A stretch of DNA of 20,098 bases from Mucidula mucida (taxonomy: Eukaryota > Basidiomycota > Agaricomycetes > Agaricales > Physalacriaceae). Positions 9,530 to 18,714 of this stretch are shown piece after piece. The DNA is taken from assembly GCA_015501055.1 (NCBI GenBank), contig JADNYV010000611.1, positions 1-20,098 on the forward strand, given 5' to 3'. The translations under genes were made by a program, and so were the position numbers. Below the pieces are notes generated by a model. The model did not search any database. It worked only from the letters and a program-made list of their open reading frames with translations, and was not told where the DNA came from. Within the stretch, counting starts at the first letter, position 1, and each line of letters opens with the position of its first letter.

Positions 9530-10000
9530 CTATTCAATCACCTTGCCAGCTATAGACCGTCGCATGACATCCGAATCGTAGTCCCTGATGATGTTCTCCA
9601 TAGGAAACGGAAGAGTCTCGACGGGATCCTCCTCCCTACGTGCCTCAGCAATCTGAAGCGCTGCAAGTCGCTTCTCGCCTTTAGTCTTCTGGGAGAACTG
9701 GAGGAGTTTGCTGCTCGTCGAGATCGTCCAAAACTCTGGGTTCTTGGGAATGACTTGGGTGTAGAAAAAGTCGGCGAGACTCGCGCCCCATATCGTCAAA
9801 CCACCATCAGCGCTTTTGCCAGAGGTAGTCGATAGCATTGCGCCGTTAGGGTCTCGTGGCCAGTTACGATAGACAACGCGATTTCGTTTCTTGTCCGTTT
9901 TGAACAGGTTGTTAGAGTAAATGAACCAGGGTTCTCGTCCATCATTGTTGTCGAGTGAATGGATGGGTAGAAGCCTGACATTATCTTGCTGAGGAGCCAT
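9530..10000 (-). CDS. Conserved-looking hypothetical protein (156 aa) or first exon of kinase-like gene
   Basis: An uninterrupted ORF starts at ATG 10000 with MAPQQDNVRLLPIHSL and includes PWFIYSNNLFKTDKKRNRV, YRNWPRDPNGAMLSTTSG, GLTIWGASLADFFYTQVIPK and ETLPFPMENIIRDYDSD. It reads like a real, constrained protein, but I do not recognise the family. No signal peptide or membrane span is evident. An apparent 5' UTR intron lies at 10009-10065 (GTAAGT..CAG), just upstream of the ATG. Two endings are possible. One is a stop at 9530-9532. The other is a 48-bp intron at 9494-9541 (GTGATT..TTTAG), which would join residue 153 in phase to an open frame (9493-9305) running directly into the kinase-like protein at 9304, giving about 1,060 residues. 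The weak donor argues against the second; the in-phase open frame argues for it. Confidence 0.65.
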   Translation of the reverse strand: MAPQQDNVRLLPIHSLDNNDGREPWFIYSNNLFKTDKKRNRVVYRNWPRDPNGAMLSTTSGKSADGGLTIWGASLADFFYTQVIPKNPEFWTISTSSKLLQFSQKTKGEKRLAALQIAEARREEDPVETLPFPMENIIRDYDSDVMRRSIAGKVIE

Positions 10001-10119
10001 GTCAGTCTCTGTTCAAAGGAAGAGTGAGTGGAGTCAACCGAGGAAGGGCGTGAATCTGAACTTACGATGACAGTGGCGGGGGAAAGTGAGGGTTCAGGAA
10101 AAGTCAAACAACAAGACAC

Positions 10120-11348
10120 CTCATGTTGGCCTTGTTTTTAAGTGCATGATCGAACAATGAACACAACTGATCAGCCCGTTTGACAACAGGCGGGGTTATT
10201 GTCCACAGGCGCGCGGTCTTTTTCTTTGTTTTCCAAACGCGTCTTCCGGTGGCTTATGCTACACCGCCTTTAGCTACCGTATGCGTACAGGTAATGGTTC
10301 ATCAACTCACTCGTGTGTGTGTGTGGACCAAATGTGGACGCGGAAATTTTACATTCGCCATCGATTGCTTTAGACGCCCGAACATTGGTTTGATGGCTTA
10401 TCGTTCGGATCCGTAGATGGCGTGCGGGTCATTATTTGGCGTGTGTGTAAGGATGGGGTCCTGAGGACCATTGAAACGTGGCGACGATGCAGTTGAGAAT
10501 AAAGAGCATTTCCTTTTCAGTAAAGGACCATTGTCACGGCGCGCCCGGCACGCCGTTCCGACGTCTGGGAGGACTTGCCCGATCGGGAACTTCCCTCAAC
10601 CTTTGTCGAAGTGCTCTGAAAGCATCACAGCTTTTGAATTTCTGTCACGATGTCCACCAATTGGTCTGCTGCAATACTCCGCATGTCTCCCTACTTGTCC
10701 CTATCTGTCTTTTCACATTATGGCGCAATGTCCGTCTATGCTAAAATCGTCGTTGGTGGGAGGTACCAACATTGACTGGCGCGTTCCAGCCGTATTATTT
10801 TACCGCGGCGCGTGGTATGTCCATTTCGCTAGACACCGAGCGTTGGCCTCAGGAGGAAACAAATGCACCCATGAAGCTACACAGACGGCAAAATTCGGCT
10901 CGCGGCGCTTGCTGAATTCATATCTACCCGGCTACGAAGGTCAGACCGTAATAGACACTGCGTCCAGCTACGCACAGAACCGCAACTGCGTGCTCTTCAT
11001 CCTCACGAGCGTCCTCCAAGGGCGCCGCACGTCCCTCATCTCCACCGGCTCACGTAACTCAAATAGGATAGCAAAGCACCAGCCTGTTCATCGACCGCCG
11101 GAGATGCTGACCTGATGCTGACGGACCGTCAAAACCATCGACAAATTCGCTTTTCCTGGATGAGATAATACTTGCCGATTGCGTAGGTCTTACTGATCGG
11201 GCCGTGGTGTGACGTTGACACCGACTTTAAATCAAACAGACACTGTGAACTCTCAGCGACATGCCCTTGACAATAACCCACCCTCTTTCTTCGCTGTTCT
11301 CAATGATATCGCGAATCTACAAGGTCACAGAGTTCGCATGAGCGTTCA
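10120..11348. other. Long stretch without a convincing gene
   Basis: This region holds one long plus-strand ORF (10471-11115, 214 codons) and otherwise short ORFs. A small GT-rich run is near 10312-10322. The last 150 bp should carry the promoter and leader of the Gfo/Idh/MocA gene; an AT-rich CTTTAAAT at 11224-11231 could serve as a TATA-like element, which is inference. Confidence 0.4.
10471..11115 (+). CDS. Orphan ORF of 214 codons, doubtful
   Basis: The frame is open from ATG at 10471 to the stop at 11113-11115. The translation is rich in Arg, Ser and Cys, has no recognisable domain, no signal peptide and no regular helix pattern, and shows no introns although neighbouring genes have many. 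It begins about 470 bp upstream of the start of the minus-strand gene at 10000. It may be a chance ORF in GC-balanced DNA or a remnant. I list it because of its length only. Confidence 0.15.
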   Translation: MKRGDDAVENKEHFLFSKGPLSRRARHAVPTSGRTCPIGNFPQPLSKCSESITAFEFLSRCPPIGLLQYSACLPTCPYLSFHIMAQCPSMLKSSLVGGTNIDWRVPAVLFYRGAWYVHFARHRALASGGNKCTHEATQTAKFGSRRLLNSYLPGYEGQTVIDTASSYAQNRNCVLFILTSVLQGRRTSLISTGSRNSNRIAKHQPVHRPPEMLT

Positions 11349-12705
11349 ATGAAAGCAGCTGACATACCGCCAAAGATGATGTTCCCACCCGTCGCGCGGG
11401 TTCATGCCAGTGGGACGACTCTTAGGTTTGGGATACTCGGAGCGGCGGCCATTGCGCCAGAGGCTCTGATTCTCCCGGCGAAGAGTCATCCTGAGGTCGT
11501 GGTTTACGCTGTTGCTGCCCGGGATCGTGCGCGCGCTGATGTATTCGCCAAGAAGCATGGAATCCCGCATGTACATACGGACTATCAAGGTTAGCACATC
11601 TGTAGAAGGAACATGGATTGATGTACTGACAAACGGGGCGTAGCACTTCTTGATGATCCTAACATTGATGTCGTCTACAATCCGGTTCGTCTTGATTTGT
11701 TGATGTGCGAACGACGCTCTGACTGTCTCCAGCTTCCGAATGGACTGCATTATGAGTGGACGATGAAAGCTTTGATAGCAGGAAAACACGTCTTGTTAGA
11801 GAAGCCGTCTGCGAATACGGCCGACGAAGCGCGCGCTATGTTTCAATTGGCAGAGAAAAAAGGTCTTGTCTTGCTCGAGGCTTTCCATTATCGGTACGTG
11901 CACAGATAGATACCTCATTGTTCTCGAGGCCATGATGACTACAGCTTCCACCCTGCCATCCAGCGCCTCAAAGCTATTCTCGTTAGCAATGAACTTGGCA
12001 AGGTGAAGAGTATCACGACGCGTTTTTACCTTCCCTTGTTCTTGCCAGAGGACAACATCAGATTCAATTTGGCGCTAGGAGGAGGTGCCCTCATGGACAT
12101 GGGCTGCTACAATTTGAACAGCATGCGTTTCCTTGCATCCCCACTCGAAAATACAGCAGTGACGCCTACAGAGGTGATTGCCGCCTCTGCGATCGCGCTT
12201 GTCAAACCTCAAGTGGACAGAGGCATGACAGCGACTCTTGCGTTCCCTAATGACATCGTGGGGACTCTCACCGCGGACTTGAACCCTCCGCTCCTGAACG
12301 GGATTTCCATGACGGCGAGCGTCGTATGCGAGGGTGGCGAAGCGGAGCTATTCAATTTCGTGATGCCTACTTTCTACCACACGATCACAGTCAAGAAGGA
12401 TGGGAAGGTGCGCAAAGAGAAGGTTTATGCGCCTGTACAGAAGGATGGAGTGAAGGCTAAGGGCGAAGAGTGGTGGACGACGTACAGGTATCAGCTCGAG
12501 GCATTTGTGGATAGGGTGCAAGGACGCGATGCGGGTAAGCAAGTTGCATGGGTGACCAAGGAGGATTCTATCGCGAACATTGAATGGATCGAGAAGATAT
12601 ATGAAAAGGTGACGATATACATTGATTGATTTCCAAGTGCTGACTCGGTTTTAGGCGGGGCTTGTGTCGCGACCGAAATCAACATATGTACCTCCGGTAA
12701 TGTAG
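11349..12705 (+). CDS. Gfo/Idh/MocA-family oxidoreductase (dihydrodiol/xylose dehydrogenase-like)
   Basis: Five exons (11349-11589, 11644-11684, 11733-11893, 11945-12608, 12655-12705) join in phase into 385 residues. The N-terminal NAD(P)-binding fold shows RFGILGAAAIAP (26-37), VVYAVAARDRARADVFAKKHG and IDVVYNPLPNGLH. The family's EKP motif is LLEKPSANTADEA (115-127), with Lys118 as the expected catalytic lysine. LEAFHYRFHP and GGGALMDMGCYN follow, with Tyr203 at the catalytic Tyr position known from dimeric dihydrodiol dehydrogenase. These enzymes oxidise trans-dihydrodiols or aldoses such as D-xylose with NADP. The exact substrate cannot be read here. The protein is probably cytosolic, with no signal peptide. 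A second ATG pair at 11376-11381 offers a start nine or ten residues shorter. The short last exon encodes AGLVSRPKSTYVPPVM, typical of the fungal members' C terminus. Confidence 0.9.
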
Positions 12706-12956
12706 ATGGTATCTGTGTAGTAAAGTGCTATTACCTCACCCAACTGGTGTGATTGAATCAGGTAATGGCAAAGATCAAGTTGATTCGAAGCAAGCGGAAG
12801 CGGGATAGTGATCGGAAACGAGACGTTGTGCTCAAAAAGGAAACTATATAGCCATGTTTCCCTCTCCCCACATACGTGAAATGGCAGCCTTGTTCTGCTT
12901 TCAGTCATGCTCCTCCTGAATATTCATATAAATACGATTCAAAGAACCAGTTTATC

Positions 12957-14333
12957 ATGCCTCTCTCCTCACTTATCGCGACTATACCAGTGGACCAGGA
13001 CGAGTCTTTAATCTCGGTCGGCCTGTTCCAAGTGACGCGCCATTTCGTCGTAATCGGCGTCGAGGCTTCGGAACACTTGTCTACCGAAGAACTCTTGCTT
13101 CGGCATGGCGCCAGCGATATCAAAGTCTGGGAACTGCAGGCGCCGGAGAAGGAATGGAGAGCCTTGAATTTTCCCCTCCAGGAGAAGGAGGAAATATCAA
13201 CATTCAAGTTGAACGAAAGGTCCCGAATTTTGGCTGTAATGACGTGGTATGTACGCTCCTTTTCAATCGCCGCACTCGATATCTCATGTGTGGGACAGGT
13301 TTGACGAGCCAGAACAGGCGGATATCAGAATGCAGCTACATATGGTCAACTTCGACACGCTCCACCCAATCCAGACCCCCGTGAATTTGGTCGTCCCCTG
13401 GAAGGTTGAGGAGTGCCGTGAGGAATCTCCCAAGGCGTTCGTTGACATATACGGCGACCTCGTCGGCATCTGCGTGCACGAATGCTCTTCGCGTTCCCAT
13501 CTGCGCGTATATAACTGGAAGTCTGGGTCTCAGCTATTGGTAAGTATCTTTGATAGTCCCCACTGTGTTCTCCCTAACAAACGACGCGTAGAATCGCACT
13601 TGCAATCGCGCTGATGAAGGCTCCTCTTTCGCTTCGTAAGCAATACCACCATCGCGGTGGCCAACAGAAACCTTGGCGTCGTTGACCTAATCCCTCTCTC
13701 TAAAACCCCTTCTGCGCATACACATCGTTTACACGTGTCAGCATCCATCCTCCCCAAATCTCCTTCCAACCTGCCGTTGTCAAGCGCATCGTTTGGTAGC
13801 TCCGACCTTGTTGTGTTCAAATTCGGCGCACCACATTTTGGTCAGCAAGTGCATCTGGTGGCTTCCCGCAACGCAATGCTCCAGTTTTCTGCTGAGGTCG
13901 AACCTCCCTTCCCTTCCCTATCGATCCACCAGCTTGTGGATGATCGCGTGGACATTCCTTGGTCTCAGTGGGCAGCATCGTCAAAGTATTTTCCAATAAC
14001 ACCATTCAGTCTGACCCGTTCATGGTGGACGCGAATTGGTTTGTGACGAGAGAAGCTGTGGAAGGTGGAACCGTTTCACGGTGCTGGACATGACTGCAGA
14101 CGCCAAGGTTGTTCTTGACGCGACTTTGTATTATCAAGATGTGATTGTACAAAGCGACCTCAAGAGGATTATGGGATTGAAGGTAACATTTTTTGCGTTC
14201 TTGCTCTCTTTTCGAATACTGACGACCTTTCATGTAGAGCTACGAATACGGCGATGGAAATAGATGTTTCGAAAGCATAGAATGTGTATGCACTCGAATG
14301 ACAGATGCCACCTTCACTCCCTCATCGCGTTAG
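12957..14333 (+). pseudogene. Frameshifted F-box-type/beta-propeller-like protein gene
   Basis: The first 177 codons are clean: 12957-13246, an intron 13247-13298, then 13299-13539 and an intron 13540-13591. They encode VGLFQVTRHFVVIGVEA, SDIKVWEL, DIYGDLVGICVHE and HLRVYNWKSGSQLL. This is the beta-strand pattern of the C-terminal region of agaricomycete F-box-type proteins. Exon 3 then breaks. SSFAF near 13634 needs one extra base to continue as VSNTTIAVANRNLGVVDL. A second shift falls near 13975-13995, between DIPWSQW and FSNNTIQSDPFMVDANWFV. A third falls near 14080, before VLDMTADAKVVLDATLYYQD. The last intron (14183-14237) and exon to 14333 look normal. No F-box is seen upstream. It is most likely a recent pseudogene; sequencing errors at three sites are the alternative. 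Confidence 0.7.
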
Positions 14334-14808
14334 GTTCTGACAATCATAACGGCAATGAGCGTAATGTTCCTCAGAAGGGTATCACAGAGATAATCACGCA
14401 CCTTCACCAGCCGGGGGAATGGAATCTTTGACTAAGGTCGATAAAGTATACTGGAAAGTGGTGGAGTCGGTTGTGAAGACCAATGAAACGAGCGTACATA
14501 CTTGGGAATCTTGAGAGGGGATGGCATGCAGTAAGGCTCCTTCACATCCTGTGCGTGTGAAGCGTCTTCCTTTTATTTCTTCTCGCGTTTGCGGCTGACG
14601 TGTTCAGTCGCCTTGTGGATTTGTACGATCATGCTGGCTTCTTGGAGCAGAAGTGCGCGCGCGAGGGGTTGATTGCTTCCAAGAACATATCTTCTAGTCG
14701 ATGGTGGTATATTGTCTGCGCTTTCTTAGTACCATGATGCCCAGCTAACGATCTTCCATAACATGTCCTGATCACGCACCGACCCACAGTGAAGAGCTAG
14801 ACCAAGAT
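14334..14808. other. Degenerate region before hydrolase copy 2
   Basis: This has no intact gene. It contains the first copy of a degenerate minus-strand fragment (about 14466-14690) that recurs at 16.2-16.4 kb. Confidence 0.4.
14466..14690 (-). repeat. Degenerate duplicated fragment, copy A
   Basis: Blocks such as cttcttctcgcgttt (shared as ttctcgcgttt), gaatcttgag and the words around gcttcttggagcagaag match 16213-16400 in the same order and orientation. On the minus strand, the peptides NPSRAHFCSKKP and RRLNTSAANARRNKRK correspond to DPRACFCFKKP and RRLRTLAGNARRSERK in the other copy. A candidate 51-bp intron (GTATGT..CCAG) is visible at about 14450-14500 on the minus strand, and its acceptor is mutated in the other copy. 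It looks like an old gene fragment. The family is unknown. Confidence 0.55.
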
Positions 14809-15475
14809 GCGCCTATTGTCGTGGTAGTCACCGCCATGACTGGTGGTATAAACGTTCTCGTCGTGTTATTTTACCAACAGCTGAGCATGCACTAGGCACG
14901 TATGAACCGTACGTCCGAGCGATATCAGCGCCCTCCAGCAAAGTCGGTGGTCTGAGATATCGGACATTGGTTGTTAACGACGAGTCTAGTTAGAGACGGC
15001 TCCATGACATCCTCGCCGCCTTCAGCCAGGCCAACGATCAAGCCCGTAGACTGGTTCGTGCGAGACATGGCACACGCTTCTCAGTCTTGTCCGCGATCCT
15101 CTTCTGACTATAAACGTCCGCAACGATCCCATTACTCGGATGATACCGTAGCCATGGACTCACCCCACGTCGTGGTGGTCATTACCCCGCATGGTGGCCA
15201 TCTGGGGTGGTTCGAGGGCTTGACTGATAGATGGACGCGTCGGACGCCGCCAGTGCTTGAGTGGATGAGGATGGCAGTGGAGGACTTGGTTGTTGATGAG
15301 GATAAAGGACGCCCCGTGTATCAGGATGCAGATGGACTCTTGGAGGAGAAGGGTGGGGAGGAGATTGGGTGCATACATACTCTATTCCTGGGGGCTAGAA
15401 GGATTGTTGAATCTTGGGGGGCAAAACGATTTGTGAACGCAGAGTTATATGCGGTTTGAACAAGTGCGGATCAGT
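14809..15475 (+). pseudogene. Decayed YheT/ABHD-type hydrolase, copy 2 with internal deletion
   Basis: The fragment begins EELDQDAPIVVVVTAMTGG, as in the family's DAPIVVV..HG.TGG start. It then shows a possible 38-bp intron and YVRAISAPSSKVGGLRYR. After LVVN it jumps directly to sequence that lies 472 bp further on in copy 1. The catalytic core with the nucleophile elbow is therefore absent. The 3' part is open and well conserved: an ORF at 14971-15459 carries VVVVITPHGGHLGWFEG, the family's histidine motif, then PVLEWMRMAVEDLVVDEDKG and a C-terminal tail ending NAELYAV. The 14971 ATG lies in a different frame from the upstream part, so this ORF alone is unlikely to be functional. It keeps about 30 bp near 15385 that copy 1 lacks. 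Confidence 0.8.
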
Positions 15476-16212
15476 GTCCCGGGTCGGAAGCTGGGCAAAA
15501 TATGCGAGATTCCGCAAGATATGTGCCGTCGTTCGGAACATTCTTCATCATGTGAAGAATCTCCTGCATTATCAAAGACATCAAACATTGAAATATGACT
15601 ACTCGGGAGGTGCGAGACTCGGTGGACGTTTAACTCCCTTTTCCGGAGGTTCCTGCCGGACGGAAGGGATGGAGAAAGGTATCACGGGCGAGGATGTTCA
15701 AGGCGAGTGCCCGTTCAGATGTTTCTTGTCCTTCTTGAGCAAGCCATTCATGACTCGCTATCTTGGGCGGTCAAGTAATCACTGGGCGTTTCTCGTCTTC
15801 CGCCAGTAGATCACCCATAGATCATCGTCCCGGAACCTCATCCTAGCAAGGCGATGCCTCCTCGTCGTCCCAACCCCACGTGTTGCTAGGATCTGTATCC
15901 ATTTGCTATTGCCATTATCATTTTGGTGAGGTGAATGATTAAAGTCCATAACATTGTTAATAACATGATCATCATTAAAAGCATCAACTGTCTGCTGCTG
16001 TGTCCTTGCTTTCGTCTGCTTTACTCCGTGTCTCAGCATTATCCGAACTCCAAGCGCCACTGTTCTCTGATACGTCATCCTGGACAGGCATGACCATACA
16101 GACGGTTCCGGCTGCTGCTCGACTTTGTTGGAAGGGGCGCAACGACGGGCGGTGATTTCCTTTCTTGGTATGCACTCCTATATAGATAGACCTTCCAAGG
16201 CTCAGTAGGTAT
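15476..16212. other. Intergenic or degenerate, nothing recognised
   Basis: Overlapping ORFs of about 100-130 codons on both strands (for example plus 15414-15809 and minus 15779-16078) show no family pattern and overlap each other. An AT-rich patch around 15930-15985 carries repeated attattaa-type words. I see no gene. Confidence 0.35.
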
Positions 16213-16400
16213 ATTGGTAAGTGATGGCCTCGGTTGCGAAGACTAATCAAACGAGCATACGTATTTGAGAATCTTGAGTGGGGACGGCAGTAAGACTCCT
16301 TGAAACGTCTTCCTTTCACTTCTTCTCGCGTTTCCGGCTAACGTTCTCAGTCGTCTTTTGGCTTCTTGAAGCAGAAGCAAGCGCGAGGGTCGTCTAATGC
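16213..16400 (-). repeat. Degenerate duplicated fragment, copy B
   Basis: Second copy of the fragment at 14466-14690, in the same orientation about 1.75 kb away. It lacks about 20 bp present in copy A near the GCATGC site. Its minus-strand ORF continues upstream as 16347-16610 (RRNALDDPRACFCFKKPK), which may preserve one more exon of the ancestral gene. Stops follow soon after. Confidence 0.55.
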
Positions 16401-17280
16401 GTTCCTCCGTGGCGGTCCTGTATAAGCACGAGCATTGAAAGGGCGGCCGGGGGGCAAGCATGGACATGAAGCCAGCTGGCAGAGAAAATGGATTGCAGAT
16501 GCTTTTATTAGAGGTATCGCAATAAGCATCGCCGGTGAGGACAGCCTAGTACAGACACCAATAAGAGTGCTTATGAGGGACACAAACCACCAACCAATGC
16601 TCTTTTTCAAAGAAGTTCAGTCTGTGGTGGCAGCTACACACTTGTATACAGTCAATCTACTGCCTTCCAACTACTGGACTACAGTCCTTGGCAACTCCAA
16701 GTTTTGTGGTGATCTCCATCGTTGGCGAGGCATTTCGGGCAGCATAACCTAGCATTCGCAAGTAGAACATCTACATCCGAATACCGTCCTGGAGAGGACT
16801 CCGAGTCGCGGTCGTGAAATGATCCATTATCCACAGAAAATGCAACCGCCAGATGGCTTCCTCACCTGAATGAAGTTGGCCTTGAACGTCGTCATTGAAC
16901 AGTCCGTCCCGTATTGAAGCCTTTCAATTATACGGACTGGGATTTCACTTCTGTTTTCGCCCTGATCTCCGTTCCCTGTTCGCTATCGATCCTATGTGGT
17001 GCGTTCTATATTAAAAGTGCTTGTATTATATTTAGACAGTCCCCTTGTCGTAAAAAAATTGCACCAACTGCGCTGATGAACGGGGATAGTGTTGGAGCAA
17101 ATTTGGAGACGCAAATCCTTGATGGATCTTCGTGAAGTAACGTTATAAAGAACGGTCTGTGGCGGGAAAACCACAGTATATTTGAGCTCAGGAGGCTCAG
17201 GGTGTTAGGCTGAAACGTTGACATGCGTTGACATGCGGAGCCGATATCCGTCGGCAGGATCTAATCTACTCTGCTCCTGC
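16401..17280. other. No supported gene
   Basis: Both strands have ORFs up to 105 codons (plus 16435-16752) with no recognised motif. A minus-strand stretch around 16780-16910 (LHSGEEAIWRLHFLWIMDHF) has a protein-like look but no identifiable family or complete structure. A 10-bp direct repeat lies at 17216-17235. Confidence 0.35.
17216..17235. repeat. 10-bp perfect direct repeat, two units
   Basis: The unit cgttgacatg occurs twice back to back, about 170-190 bp upstream of the start codon of the secreted glycoprotein gene. It could be an upstream regulatory element, but only its position suggests this. Confidence 0.8.
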
Positions 17281-17403
17281 CTTACATAAACCGAACGACA
17301 GCTATCCCACGACCCAGCTTTTCTTCCTCTCCCACTCGGTTACTGCGGTTCGCGCTCGCTCGCACCACCTTTTTCCAAATTCCCCACCCGCAGTCTTGTT
17401 ATA
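17281..17403 (+). promoter_or_regulatory. Core promoter and pyrimidine-rich leader
   Basis: An ACATAAA TATA-like word (17284-17290) is followed by C/T-rich DNA with runs such as ttttcttcctctccc up to the ATG at 17404. CT-rich leaders of this sort are common in strongly expressed fungal genes. The transcription start itself is not visible. Confidence 0.5.
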
Positions 17404-18714
17404 ATGTCTTTATCAACCTCAGTCGCTCTTTTCTCTACCCTCCTCGCCGTCGGTACCCAAGTCCGTGGCCAAGCCACGGGCACCTACCCTGCCACGCCCT
17501 TGGCTGAAAAGACCTTTGCTTGGGAGGATCTGGTATGTCTATTTCACCTCGGTTTCCGGGATTTTTCTAACGTTGTTTTCCCAGCCATACCAAGCGGACA
17601 CCGACACCCAGTTGATCAGGGGTTCCCAGTCAGGTTATAACAAGTGTAACGACACTACCGAGGGACAAGAATCCAAGTGCCAGACCTCTGTCTTTAACAA
17701 CATTGGTGGTACGTTTTTCAAACATGAAAATATTTTTATTTGCTCATTTTCATCATAGACTTCTGCCTATGGGCTCCCCAGGAGATGGACATCATTGCCA
17801 ACACCGAGGGTGAAGAAGTTGCCTGGTGCACGACGGAGCATGGTGGTCGTCTCATTCCCGAGGGCACCATCACTGGTCTCCAGCTCATAGAGACCACCGA
17901 GTACCTTCAGCTCACTGGGTTCATCAACGGCCCCAACATCAACATCCAGGCGGGTGACTTTGGTGGTGAACTCGACCCTCACGGTGCTGACTTGGTAAGC
18001 CCTTTGCCCTGACACGCTGAAGCGGCTAATCAACGCCGTTAATTATCCAGCGTGGTAACCCCCTTGGTGGTCTGATGTACTCGACCGCCTGGAGTGGCAA
18101 CAACGACACCTATCAGCAAGTCTTTGAGTGGCATCAGTGCGTCTCCCGCTCAATCTTCCTCTTCATCACGCTAATCCCCTTTCAGGTTCATCGGTGCTGA
18201 TGGCTTCTGCTTCCGTATTTGCAAGCCCACTTCAGATCAGGATGCTTCTTACTGCCAGCACATCTACGACCGTATCGGCTGCTCTTACAACGACCCCGCT
18301 GACGCCAAGGACGGCGAGTTCACTCACTGCAAGGGTGATGTTGGCCTCCCCCCTGGTATCTACGTTGAGGGCGGTGTCACCATGACCTACACTCAGCCTG
18401 CAGAGTCCCTCGGTGCTATCTCCACCATGCCTTACACTGCCACCATTCCCCCTTACTCCGAGTGCACGACCTTCCAGAGCACTGCTCTCTTCGCAGACAT
18501 TGCCTCGGTCTCTGCCACCCAGAGCGGCGCCTCCTCCGGTGCTACTGCTACCGGTAGCAAGTCATCTCACGGTACCACTGGAACAGGTGGTTCGACCAGC
18601 ACCCGCACCTCCAGCGGATCCAGCGCTTCGTCCACCGACAACGGTGCCATCAACATCGCCGTTGGTGGTTTCTCGTTGATGGGCGTTGTCTTCAGCGCTC
18701 TCTTCCTGTCATAA
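17404..18714 (+). CDS. Secreted 'macrofage activating glycoprotein'-like protein
   Basis: Five exons (17404-17532, 17585-17708, 17759-17994, 18051-18136, 18186-18714) join in phase into 367 residues. Residues 1-22 form a signal peptide (MSLSTSVALFSTLLAVGTQV, then RG|Q). The mature part matches the basidiomycete 'macrofage activating glycoprotein' family: SGYNKCNDTTEGQESKCQT, DFCLWAPQE, VAWCTTEHGGRLIPEG, LQLTGFINGPNINI, GGELDPHGADLRGNP, FCFRICKP and CQHIYDRIGCSYN. Many cysteines fit an extracellular disulphide-bonded fold. Residues about 290-345 are a Ser/Thr/Gly-rich, likely O-glycosylated stalk. The last 21 residues (INIAVGGFSLMGVVFSALFL) are hydrophobic, consistent with a GPI-anchor signal. 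It probably sits in the cell wall or on the cell surface. The family's biochemical role is not established; the name comes from immunological activity of a homologue. Confidence 0.9.

Noticed and set aside
11346..11789. 147-codon minus-strand ORF
   Set aside because: It lies antisense to the well-supported Gfo/Idh/MocA exons and has no family resemblance.
14971..15459. 162-codon ORF as an intact gene
   Set aside because: Its 5' part reads out of the family frame across a deletion junction. Only the 3' half is hydrolase-like, so it is part of a pseudogene.
16435..16752. 105-codon plus-strand ORF
   Set aside because: It overlaps a competing minus-strand ORF, has no recognised motif, and no splice partners.
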